DNA of 64,000 nt from Acidobacteriota bacterium (lineage in GTDB: Bacteria > Acidobacteriota > Terriglobia > Terriglobales > Acidobacteriaceae). Shown in pieces: positions 18,163 to 26,201 of this stretch; positions within the stretch are counted from its first letter, which is position 1, and the number at the start of each line of letters is the position of its first letter. The translations under genes and the position numbers were made by a program. The DNA lies in contig JAJZVX010000003.1 of assembly GCA_021846985.1 (NCBI GenBank), positions 242,692 through 306,691 of the forward strand, read 5' to 3'. Below the pieces are notes generated by a model. That model made no database searches, was not told the DNA's origin, and was given only the letters and a program-made list of their open reading frames with translations.

Positions 18163-19806
18163 CTACGACAGGCTCGTGGCCCCGCAGACGTGAACCTGGA
18201 TGCCCAATTCGGCCAGCATGGCGGCCTTGGTGGCCAGCGCTTTATCGGCCGCTTCGGCCGATGGGGCATAGGCCACATTCACGTGGTTGGCGCGGTGGCG
18301 GGCCATGAACTGGTTCTGGCTGACGCCGTGGAAGATGGCATGCACGATGGGCCACTGCGGGGTGGTTTCCTTCCAGCGGCGCTCGGTTTCGGCCGCGGGC
18401 AGGCTCACCACCGTGCCCCGGCCCAGGTCGGCATGCAGTGCGCCCCCTTCCACAAACACCCGGCTCCAGACGATCTCCCCCGGTTTGCCCACGCCCTTCA
18501 ATGAGCCGCCGCCCAGCGGGAAGTACATGGCTGGCTGCCGCTCGCTGGCAGCGCCTGCGTAGCCGCCCTCGAAGTGACTCGCCGGCGCAGCGCCGGAGAT
18601 CTGCAGCAGCCACACAAACTCGTCGATGCCCTGTCCCCTGTAGTGCTCGCCCCAGCGAACATCGTGCAGGGTCGTCGAGGGATCAAACCCCAGCGCCGTC
18701 CAGCAGCGGTTGGTCATCAGCGCATCCACACCGGCGCACTCATCCACTTCATTGAAGTGGACCACAGGTGTGCCCGCATAGAGTTCCTTATTCGTGCCTT
18801 CGGCATATACCGGAGGCCGGTCGGCATTGTTGAGCAGACCCTCGGCCAGATCCGACGCCGGCACAGTGTCTTTCAGACCCTGCTGATATTGGATGCCGAT
18901 CACATCGCAGCCAAAGTCGTGCGCAATCCGTACCGCGGCAATGTACATCTTGCACTGATCGAGCACCTGGTCCAGCGTGAGTTCGGCGACCGGATCTTTG
19001 CCCAACACGAATTTCACGCCCCGGGCCACCAGCCAGTCATAGACCGCTTTCGCCTCCGCATCGGCGACGGTCTTCATCCTCGCCGCCAGGGCTGACTGGC
19101 TCAGCCGCTCTTTGAAGATACCTGCCGGGTTGAGCAACTCGTCGTCGATGATGGCGTTGTACATGCCCATGCAGCCTTCGTCGAAGATGCCCATGATTGC
19201 CTTGCGATGCTTCATCCCGGCGGCCAGCGCAGCACCTGTCTCGGCGCACTCGGCGGGCAGCTTTTTGCTGTCCAGCGCGTGCATGTGCGAAAGATCGTGA
19301 GTGATCTTGCCGTCGCGCAGCCATTCGTCGAGCGCCCCGAGGAAAAAGCTGTCAGTGAAATCCTTGCTCCAGATGGACGAGAACGGTTTGCCGGCCTTCA
19401 CCAGCGAACCGTTCAGGTTGAGCAGGCCCACCAATCCGGGCCATTGACCAGACCAGTTGGCGACGGTCAGGATCGGTCCCTGGTGGCCGCGCAAACCGGG
19501 CAGCACATGGTGCGTATACTGCCAGGCTGCGGTGGCGAAGACGATCTTCGCTTCAGGATGGATGTGCATGAAGACATCCATCCCCATGCGCTGCGAAGAG
19601 ATGAAGCCGTGTTTCTCCGCTTCGTTATAAGCGTGCGCGCGAACCAGTTTGAAACCCTTCCGGGCAAATGCCGCCGTCAGCTTTGCTTCCATGTCGCGCT
19701 GCGCCGGCCAGCACTCCTGGTTGGCCGAAAGTCGCAGATCTCCACTGGTGATCAGGAGAATTTCATCCGCTGCCGGTTTCTTTATATCTGTTTGCTGCAC
19801 TGCCAT
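18163..19806 (-). CDS. L-fucose/arabinose isomerase-like protein
   Basis: This 547-residue cytoplasmic protein has the overall form of the L-fucose isomerase-like family. An N-terminal alpha/beta domain contains a helix-rich region around HHVLPGLRGHQGPILTVANWSGQWPG. A later metal-site-like region has DEGCMGMYNAIIDDELL, and the C-terminal third carries conserved His/Glu positions (HFEGGYAGAA, MARHRANHVNVAY). Typical enzymes interconvert deoxy-aldoses and ketoses with Mn2+. The exact substrate is not readable. The ATG at 19806 is preceded by GAGGAG at 8-base spacing, which decides against the in-frame start 21 bases upstream. It is divergent from the S9 peptidase. Confidence 0.7.
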   Translation of the reverse strand: MAVQQTDIKKPAADEILLITSGDLRLSANQECWPAQRDMEAKLTAAFARKGFKLVRAHAYNEAEKHGFISSQRMGMDVFMHIHPEAKIVFATAAWQYTHHVLPGLRGHQGPILTVANWSGQWPGLVGLLNLNGSLVKAGKPFSSIWSKDFTDSFFLGALDEWLRDGKITHDLSHMHALDSKKLPAECAETGAALAAGMKHRKAIMGIFDEGCMGMYNAIIDDELLNPAGIFKERLSQSALAARMKTVADAEAKAVYDWLVARGVKFVLGKDPVAELTLDQVLDQCKMYIAAVRIAHDFGCDVIGIQYQQGLKDTVPASDLAEGLLNNADRPPVYAEGTNKELYAGTPVVHFNEVDECAGVDALMTNRCWTALGFDPSTTLHDVRWGEHYRGQGIDEFVWLLQISGAAPASHFEGGYAGAASERQPAMYFPLGGGSLKGVGKPGEIVWSRVFVEGGALHADLGRGTVVSLPAAETERRWKETTPQWPIVHAIFHGVSQNQFMARHRANHVNVAYAPSAEAADKALATKAAMLAELGIQVHVCGATSLS

Positions 19807-19912
19807 TCGATCGTCTCCTCGCAACATTTCCGGATTTGCCGTCCGTGAGAAATATACACCTCCGCCGATGATCGGCTCAGCAGCAAAGCCTGCCCGCGGT
19901 TATAGTGCTGGT

Positions 19913-22015
19913 ATGCTTCTCAAGCACTCTGGTCTTTTGCTCTTTCTCTTGCCGCTTTTGGCTCCGGCGGTAGTGCCAGCGCAGACGGCTATCACGCTGG
20001 ATGAGTACCTGAACACCACGGAAATCACCCAAGCACGGCTTTCGCCCGATGGATCCGCGGCGGTGATCGCCACCGAGAGCCCGGACTGGAAGGACAATGC
20101 CTACAGCGATGACCTGTGGTTGTGGAGCGCGAAAGACGGCCTGCGGCCGCTGACCCATTCCGGCAGCGAGGAAAACCCGAAGTGGAGCCCGGATGGCAAG
20201 TGGATCGCGTTCGTGACCGACCGCGCGCTGCCGGGCGAGTCGGCCGGCGGCACGCCGGCAGCGAACGATGCATCCAAGTCCAGCCGTCTGTGGCTGATCC
20301 CAGCCGCGGGCGGCGAGGCCCTGCCTCTGTATCGCGAGAAGCTGAGCGTGCACGCCTTTGCCTGGTCGCCCGACGGCAAGACTCTCTACTACTCGGTGGA
20401 GATACCTCTGACCCACAGCCAGCAGGCGGCGCAAAAAACGGAGTGGAAAGACGTGATTCGCTGGCGCGAACAGTTGCGCGGTGATGTGTTGCTGAAACAG
20501 GATGTGGCGCCTGCGTTGGCACAGGATCTGGCCGTGAAACCTCCCGCCCAAGCTTCCGAAGCGAAGAAAGACAGCGTCGAAACCGGGTTGCCTGCCGATG
20601 CAACTGTGCTGACAAAAAGCGCATGGTCCATCAGCGAGATTGCGCCGTCGCCCGGCGGCAGCACTTTGGCGTTCATGACCGGACCGCCCCATCACCGGCT
20701 TGAAAACATTGCCGACTACGAAATATTCCTGGTGCCAGCGGCTGGTGGCGAGGCGCGGCAGATTACGCACAACGAGGCGATTGAGTCCGGCCTGCGCTGG
20801 GCTCCCGATGGCCGCTGGCTGCACTTTGAGGTGGTGGCGGCCGGGGGATCACTCGAAGGAAAGTATCGCGATGTGCAGGGCCGGCTCTACAGGCTCGATT
20901 CTGCCACGGGAAAAGTTGAGCGGCTGGGCGCGGAGTTTGACGGCTCCTTCGGCCGCTTCACGCTGCTGCCCGATGGACGCGAGCTGGCCCTTGGAAGGAA
21001 GGGACTCGAACAGCAGGTTTATCTTGTCCACGGCGCCAAAGCCACCCGCCTGCCCGGTCGGCCGGGCAGCTACACCGGCCTCGATGCTGCCGCCGGCTCC
21101 AACGCCATCCTTCTGCGCTTCTCGACGATCACAAAGCCCACGCAGGTTTACCTGGCCTCCGATCCGCTGCAACCGGACAAGTTGACCGCGCTCACTCACT
21201 TCAACCCCATCTTTGCCGAGCGCGCTCAGCCCGCGTGGCAGCCTTTCACCTGGAAGTCCGGCGATGGCCGCACCATCGAGGGCGTGCTCATCTTCCCTCC
21301 GGGTAAAAAAGGCGTCAAACACTTGCGGATGTTTACGCTGATCCATGGAGGCCCTGCCGATTCCGACGGTAATTCCTTTGGCGCCGACTGGTACGACTGG
21401 GCGACCCTGGCCGCAGCCAGGGGCTGGCTTGTCTTCCGGCCCAACTACCGCGGCTCGGCCGGCTATGGCGATGACTTTATGCTGGAGATTGCGCCCCATC
21501 TGGTCTCGAAACCCGGGCGCGACATCCTTGCAGGCGTGGATGCGCTGGTCAAGGAAGGCTACGCCGACCCCAGCCACCTCGCCGTCGGCGGCTACAGTTA
21601 TGGCGGCTACATGACCAACTGGCTGATTACCCAGACAACTGAATTCCGTTCCGCGGTGACCGGTGCCGGCGCGGTGGAGCATGCCGCCAACTGGGGAAAC
21701 GATGACCTCACCCGGGATGATGCCTGGTACCTGGGCGGACGGCCGTGGGAGAATCCCGAAATCTACCTGAGCGAAGCGGCATTGTTCCGCTTCGATAAAG
21801 TGAAAACGCCAACCCACCTGGTACAGGGTGGGGCGGATGTGCGCGTAAGCTATCTGGAGGGGGTTACCCTGGAGCGCGCGCTCGAGGCTCTGGGCATTCC
21901 GCATAGCTTCCTCGTCTTTCCCGGGGAAGGCCACGATCTGGGAAAGAACCCTTGGCACGGCTACATCAAGCTCCGCGACGAGTTGAAGTGGATGGAAAAG
22001 TACGATGTCCAGTAG
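19913..22015 (+). CDS. Secreted S9-family prolyl oligopeptidase/acylaminoacyl-type peptidase
   Basis: The 700-residue protein has an N-terminal signal peptide (MLLKHSGLLLFLLPLLAPAV). A WD40-like beta-propeller at about 30-420 includes repeated SPDG/WSPDGK motifs. The C-terminal alpha/beta-hydrolase domain has the triad Ser562 (GGYSYGGYMTNW), Asp642 (GGADVRV) and His674 (GEGHDLG). It probably trims peptides outside the cytoplasm. No ribosome site precedes the ATG, while a TATAGT -10-like hexamer ends six bases before it (19901-19906), so the transcript may be leaderless. Confidence 0.9.
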   Translation: MLLKHSGLLLFLLPLLAPAVVPAQTAITLDEYLNTTEITQARLSPDGSAAVIATESPDWKDNAYSDDLWLWSAKDGLRPLTHSGSEENPKWSPDGKWIAFVTDRALPGESAGGTPAANDASKSSRLWLIPAAGGEALPLYREKLSVHAFAWSPDGKTLYYSVEIPLTHSQQAAQKTEWKDVIRWREQLRGDVLLKQDVAPALAQDLAVKPPAQASEAKKDSVETGLPADATVLTKSAWSISEIAPSPGGSTLAFMTGPPHHRLENIADYEIFLVPAAGGEARQITHNEAIESGLRWAPDGRWLHFEVVAAGGSLEGKYRDVQGRLYRLDSATGKVERLGAEFDGSFGRFTLLPDGRELALGRKGLEQQVYLVHGAKATRLPGRPGSYTGLDAAAGSNAILLRFSTITKPTQVYLASDPLQPDKLTALTHFNPIFAERAQPAWQPFTWKSGDGRTIEGVLIFPPGKKGVKHLRMFTLIHGGPADSDGNSFGADWYDWATLAAARGWLVFRPNYRGSAGYGDDFMLEIAPHLVSKPGRDILAGVDALVKEGYADPSHLAVGGYSYGGYMTNWLITQTTEFRSAVTGAGAVEHAANWGNDDLTRDDAWYLGGRPWENPEIYLSEAALFRFDKVKTPTHLVQGGADVRVSYLEGVTLERALEALGIPHSFLVFPGEGHDLGKNPWHGYIKLRDELKWMEKYDVQ

Positions 22016-22099
22016 CTGCCTGAGCGGTCAGTGCCGCCGGAACCGGGAAAATCCGGAAGCTGCGGCACGCTCCACGGCATCTTTGTTGTAAAGGAAACA

Positions 22100-23374
22100 A
22101 TGAATCCAACCGACCACGCCCGCCACGACGCCTTCCAGGAAACGCTGATGAGCGCGCGCCGCACTATGGTGCTGAGCGAGATCCTGAAGCTGGCCGCGGA
22201 CAGTTTCAAATCCAGCAAGCTGCGGTTTGCACTCACGGCTCTGGGCATGGTGATCGGAACCGCGTCGGTGATCTTGGTCGTCACCATCGGCCTGACGGGC
22301 AAGCACTACATTCTGGAAGAGTTGCAGAAGATCGAAACCAATTCCATCGAACTGGAGTATGTCGGCGGCGGCGCTCTGGCGGCGGAGCAGGTGCTCTATA
22401 ACGACTACCTGACTCGCGACGACGAAAAAGCCATTCTGAGCCAGGTTCCCGGAATCATGTACTCTTCGCCGATTCTGGAGATGCACGACCGCATCAACTT
22501 TGGCGGCGGTGTAGTGAAGGATACACTGGTGCTCGGCGTCAGCCCCCAGTATCAGCATATCCGCAACCTGTTGGTGCCCGTGGGCCGCTTTATCGACGAA
22601 ACCGACGACGCCGCCGACATCAAGTGCGCCGTGGTCACCGAACCCTTCGCCAAGGAGCGGTTCGGTAGTGTCTACGGGGCGATCGGCTCGACCTTCGAGA
22701 TCAGCGGCATCCCGTTCACCATCATCGGCGTTTTCAGGGAAAGTGTGGACGACATGGGACAGTCGGAGCTTGCCGACCAAACCATCCTGATCCCCTACTC
22801 CGTGGCGCGCTACTTTACCGGTACGGAAGACGTTAAGCAGATCTACTTTTCGATGCGCAGTATGGACGACGTTCCCGAGGCGGCCAAGGAAATCCTGAGC
22901 ATCGTTGAATCACGGCACCGGCGGGATTCGGTTTACAAGACGCAGACCCTCAAGGAGATGCTGTCTATCGCCAACAAGATTGCCAACGCCCTGACCGCGG
23001 TGCTGGTGCTGGTGGCGGCGGTTACCCTCGCCGTAGGCGGCGTGGGCATTATGAACATCATGCTGGCCAACGTGCGCGCCCGGGTACGGGAGATCGGGAT
23101 TCGCAAGGCGCTGGGCGCCACCTACCGTGAGATCAAGCTGCAATTTCTGGCTGAGGCGGTGATCATCTCGCTGGCAGGCGGCATTGTCGGCTCGCTGGTG
23201 GGGCTGGCCGTACCCTATTCCATCCGGCTGTTCACCGATTACACGCTGCCCATCTCCTATTGGTCGGTTGTGATTGCTTTGACGGCAGCGGTGGTGGTGG
23301 GGGTGATCTTCGGCACGGTTCCGGCTACCCGCGCTGCCCAGATGGATCCCGTCGAGTCGCTGAAGTATGAGTGA
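22100..23374 (+). CDS. MacB/FtsX-type ABC transporter permease
   Basis: A 424-residue permease of the MacB type: an N-terminal helix (about 42-62, LTALGMVIGTASVILVV), a MacB periplasmic core domain (about 65-285) and three C-terminal helices in an FtsX domain. The latter contains the conserved VGGVGIMNIMLANVRARVREIGIRKALGA-type region (given here only in outline, about 330-360) and the closing ATRAAQMDPVESL. Such permeases work with an ATPase and periplasmic adaptor in mechanotransmission or efflux. No ATPase or adaptor is adjacent. AAAGGAA precedes the ATG. A tiny membrane protein overlaps its 3' end. Confidence 0.85.
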   Translation: MNPTDHARHDAFQETLMSARRTMVLSEILKLAADSFKSSKLRFALTALGMVIGTASVILVVTIGLTGKHYILEELQKIETNSIELEYVGGGALAAEQVLYNDYLTRDDEKAILSQVPGIMYSSPILEMHDRINFGGGVVKDTLVLGVSPQYQHIRNLLVPVGRFIDETDDAADIKCAVVTEPFAKERFGSVYGAIGSTFEISGIPFTIIGVFRESVDDMGQSELADQTILIPYSVARYFTGTEDVKQIYFSMRSMDDVPEAAKEILSIVESRHRRDSVYKTQTLKEMLSIANKIANALTAVLVLVAAVTLAVGGVGIMNIMLANVRARVREIGIRKALGATYREIKLQFLAEAVIISLAGGIVGSLVGLAVPYSIRLFTDYTLPISYWSVVIALTAAVVVGVIFGTVPATRAAQMDPVESLKYE

Positions 23375-23531
23375 AGATCGTCTGACGCCGGAAGGCCCGG
23401 AGGCAAGCGAACAAGAAAGCTCCTCGCAAGGGCCGAGCCTTGTGCTGCTGTATTTGCTGGTTGCGCTGGCGCTGGCCGCGGCCATTGGCTTCGCGCTGCT
23501 GATTGTGCTGCCCTTTTACCGGCGAAGATGA
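23367..23531 (+). CDS. 54-residue single-span membrane protein
   Basis: This short reading frame starts inside the last codons of the ABC permease gene (8-base overlap) and encodes 54 residues. It has an acidic, Ser/Glu-rich first half (MSEDRLTPEGPEASEQESSS), one strongly hydrophobic helix (about 24-48) and a basic end (YRRR), giving an N-out or N-in single-span protein. Overlap and composition support translation coupled to the permease. I do not recognise a family; a small permease subunit or regulator is a guess. Confidence 0.55.
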   Translation: MSEDRLTPEGPEASEQESSSQGPSLVLLYLLVALALAAAIGFALLIVLPFYRRR

Positions 23532-23581
23532 AAACGGCCGGAGGCGGTTCTTTCAACCGCTCCGTACAAACTCCGCTTCGT

Positions 23582-23776
23582 TCAGTGGGAGATGCCGGCA
23601 TCCGGCGCGGGCGGAAGCAGCACTGGAATTCCATCGACGACCGGATACGCACATCCGCACGCGGCGCAAAAAAGAGAGGTCTTCCCCGATTGGAGCTTTT
23701 CCAGACAAACTGGGCAGGCCAGGCGATCTGCGACGGCGGAATCCAGGGGCGCCGGGACGCGGGATTCGTCAGGCAT
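23582..23776 (-). CDS. Trm112/UPF0434-like zinc-ribbon protein
   Basis: The 64-residue protein has the zinc-ribbon pattern [10 protein letters not shown] ... [21 protein letters not shown], the layout of Trm112-like/UPF0434 (YcaR) proteins. Four cysteines (two CxxC pairs) would bind one zinc. Its start overlaps the plsX stop by eight bases, so it is the last gene of the yceD-rpmF-plsX operon. Eukaryotic Trm112 is a methyltransferase activator; the bacterial role is not settled. Confidence 0.75.
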   Translation of the reverse strand: MPDESRVPAPLDSAVADRLACPVCLEKLQSGKTSLFCAACGCAYPVVDGIPVLLPPAPDAGISH

Positions 23777-24836
23777 CCGGTCCCTGCTCGTTGGCAGTGT
23801 CCTGGCTGCCTGCGCGACGGTTGCACGCCTTGCCGGGATGCACGGCAAACTCCGCTTCGATGCGTTTGGTGGTGCCGGCCCTGGCGAACTCATAGGCCAC
23901 GCGGATGCCGTTGAAGATGGCGCGGTCGTTTGAGGAGCCGTGACCGATGATGCAGACGCCGCGCACACCGAGCAGCGGAGCGCCTCCGTACTCGCGATAG
24001 TCGAGGCGGCGGCGGAAATCGTTGAAGGCTTGCCGCGACAGCAGAGCCCCAACCTTGGCCGTGACAGTGCGGGTAAGCGATTCGCGCAGCACATCGCGCA
24101 CAAAACGGCCCACGCCCTCGCTGGTCTTCAGCGCTACATTGCCCACAAAACCGTCGCAAACAATCACGTCTGCCTGGCCGCTGAAGATGTCGCGGCCCTC
24201 CACGTTGCCAATGAACTTGATGGGCAGTGCTTTGAGCAGCGGGAAGGCTTCGCGGGTCAGATCGTTACCCTTGGTCTCTTCTTCGCCGATGGAGAGCAGC
24301 CCTACGCGCGGCTCGGGAATCTTGAGCACGCTGCGGGCGTACATCTCGCCCATCACGGCAAACTGCTCCAGGTTGTGGGGCTTGCAGTCCACATTGGCGC
24401 CCACATCGAGCAGCACGCAGGGGTTGCCGGTGGAACTGGGCATCGGCGTGGCCAAAGCGGGGCGGTCAACGCCTGGCAATGCGCCCAGAACCATCTTGGC
24501 CGTGGCCATGGCGGCTCCGGTGTTGCCCGCGGTGACAAAGCCCGCGGCGTGCCCCTCGCGCACCAACTTGAGTCCCACGCGCATGGAGCTGTCTTTTTTG
24601 GTGCGCACGGCGTGTGCGGCCTTCTCCTCCATGCCGATGCGCTCGGAAGCATGGTGGATGACGATGGGCAGATCCTCGTTGTCGAGGTGCTCATCGAGCA
24701 AATCGTGCAGCTCTGTTTTGGGACCGACCAGATGGACCCTGACCGGCAGGTTCCTGCAGGCAAGAATAGAACCCCGGATCTCCGCCTCGGGAGCTTTGTC
24801 GGTACCGACGGCATCAAGCGCAATATCGATCAGCAT
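23769..24836 (-). CDS. plsX: Phosphate acyltransferase PlsX
   Basis: This 355-residue protein matches PlsX through [19 protein letters not shown] at the N terminus, [60 protein letters not shown] and [15 protein letters not shown]. It converts acyl-ACP to acyl-phosphate, the donor for PlsY in phospholipid synthesis, at the inner face of the membrane. The final 30 or so residues are a polar tail beyond the family core. It lies downstream of rpmF, a widely conserved order. Confidence 0.95.
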   Translation of the reverse strand: MLIDIALDAVGTDKAPEAEIRGSILACRNLPVRVHLVGPKTELHDLLDEHLDNEDLPIVIHHASERIGMEEKAAHAVRTKKDSSMRVGLKLVREGHAAGFVTAGNTGAAMATAKMVLGALPGVDRPALATPMPSSTGNPCVLLDVGANVDCKPHNLEQFAVMGEMYARSVLKIPEPRVGLLSIGEEETKGNDLTREAFPLLKALPIKFIGNVEGRDIFSGQADVIVCDGFVGNVALKTSEGVGRFVRDVLRESLTRTVTAKVGALLSRQAFNDFRRRLDYREYGGAPLLGVRGVCIIGHGSSNDRAIFNGIRVAYEFARAGTTKRIEAEFAVHPGKACNRRAGSQDTANEQGPDA

Positions 24837-24855
24837 CGCAGCTTCAGCGCACCGG

Positions 24856-25041
24856 CTACTTGTTTTCCTTCACTTCCACGGCAGCGCGTCCATGGTAAGC
24901 GCCGCACTTGGAACAGGCGCGATGCGGCAATTTCTTCTCGTGACAGTTGGGGCACTCGGAGAGGCCGCTGGGGGTCAAAAAGTCATGTGCGCGACGGTTG
25001 GCGGTGCGGCGCGAGGAGTGGCGCCTCTTGGGATTCGGCAT
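24856..25041 (-). CDS. rpmF: Ribosomal protein bL32
   Basis: A 61-residue basic protein: [20 protein letters not shown] at the N terminus, then a zinc-binding set CPNC ... HRAC-SKC. This is bL32 of the large ribosomal subunit in the form that keeps the cysteines. It lies between yceD and plsX, the standard arrangement linking ribosome and lipid synthesis genes. Confidence 0.96.
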   Translation of the reverse strand: MPNPKRRHSSRRTANRRAHDFLTPSGLSECPNCHEKKLPHRACSKCGAYHGRAAVEVKENK

Positions 25042-25124
25042 GGTGCAATTCCTTTCGTTGCCCGGGCCCGCATCTTCTTCAAGCCGCACGAAACCTTGAT
25101 CCCTTACGGCGTTGGCGAGCTCCC

Positions 25125-25700
25125 TCAATTTCTCTTGGGACTGGTATTTCTGGACTCCATCCGGCCACGCAAACCTGCCAGCGCTTCCCAGCGGGGGCCT
25201 GACGGACCCACATCGCAGGTACAGAGCTGGCTGTTCCGGTTCTGGCCGCAGCGCGGGCAAAGTCCTTTACAGTCGGGCTTGCACAGAGTTCTGACTGGCA
25301 GGGACAAAAGCACCTGCTCTCGCAGCACATCTTCAAGCAACAGACTGTCCTTTTGATAATAACCGATTTCGGTCTCCTGCGCTGTAATGGAGCGTTCGGT
25401 GGCGTCGGCATCGGCTCCAGCCGGGCGGAAGATCAGGTCAAAACCGGCCTCCAGCGGAAGATGAACAGGCTCGACACAGCGCGCGCAAGGAACCTGGAAG
25501 TGACCGGAAAAACGGCCGCGGAGACGGATGTCTGCGACAACCTCCTTCGGGCCACGGTGCTCGTGCAGAACCTCGGCCCGCCCGGAGGTGGCAAGCGGAC
25601 CCTCCTGCACAGCCTCGTCACCCAGATCCACGGCTCCGGGTGGCAGTTCGAGATCGAAATCGGCAGGTTCGCGATCGAGATCGCTGATGAGGAACTCCAT
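25125..25700 (-). CDS. yceD: DUF177 protein YceD
   Basis: The 191-residue protein has the DUF177 core: VPCARCVEPVHLPLEAGFDLIF (two cysteines), a central acidic segment, and LLLEDVLREQVLLSLPVRTLC followed by CKGLCPRCGQN. The family is linked to 23S rRNA accumulation and is nearly always the gene before rpmF, as here. The start ATG lies about seven bases after a promoter-like pair of hexamers (25707-25736) and no ribosome site is visible, so the operon transcript could be leaderless. Confidence 0.88.
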   Translation of the reverse strand: MEFLISDLDREPADFDLELPPGAVDLGDEAVQEGPLATSGRAEVLHEHRGPKEVVADIRLRGRFSGHFQVPCARCVEPVHLPLEAGFDLIFRPAGADADATERSITAQETEIGYYQKDSLLLEDVLREQVLLSLPVRTLCKPDCKGLCPRCGQNRNSQLCTCDVGPSGPRWEALAGLRGRMESRNTSPKRN

Positions 25701-26201
25701 GGATAGAGCCTACGGCGGCGGCGGCAAGAGGGTCAATGGAGAGCCGCGCGCGCTCTCACCGATTTTGCGGCATCCTGGACGGGTATCCACAAGTTGCTGA
25801 TTTTGTGGATATTTCTGTGCAATACCATCCGCCGGGAGAATGTTGTTGATGATCGCAATCGATTAAACAATTGATTATGGATCAGTTATGCCATTCCAAA
25901 GAAAGTGCGGCGGGGAAACTCGCGCGGGCAAGAAGCGGCTCGCTGGCACGGTAAGCGATGCGAAGTTTGGTCCGGCCGGAAAGCCCATCAGAGAACGCGC
26001 ACTGCCCAGCAGGCGGTTTTTCACTGCCGGTCCTGACGGCCCACCAGGCCACTGCCGGCAGATTTGACCTATATTGACTACAGGTTGATTTTTGAAAGAT
26101 CCCCAAGATCCCTTGCAACCTGATTGCTGCAACAACCGGCTGGTTCCCGCGCCACGGAAACGGTCCATCGAATGCATCTGTTCTCCGGACCGGTAAGGAA
26201 G
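25701..26201. other. Intergenic region between divergent yceD and flavoprotein genes
   Basis: About 500 bases with lower G+C than the flanking genes, containing two copies of a TGTGGATA/TTGTGGAT-like string near 25785-25820 and an A+T-rich stretch around 25860-25885. No reading frame has a recognisable product. It should hold the promoters of both divergent genes. Confidence 0.5.
25707..25736 (-). promoter_or_regulatory. Possible promoter of yceD-rpmF-plsX operon
   Basis: On the minus strand TTGACC and TAGGCT are separated by 18 bases; the -35 matches well and the -10 only partly. Its placement would start transcription almost at the yceD ATG. Confidence 0.35.
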
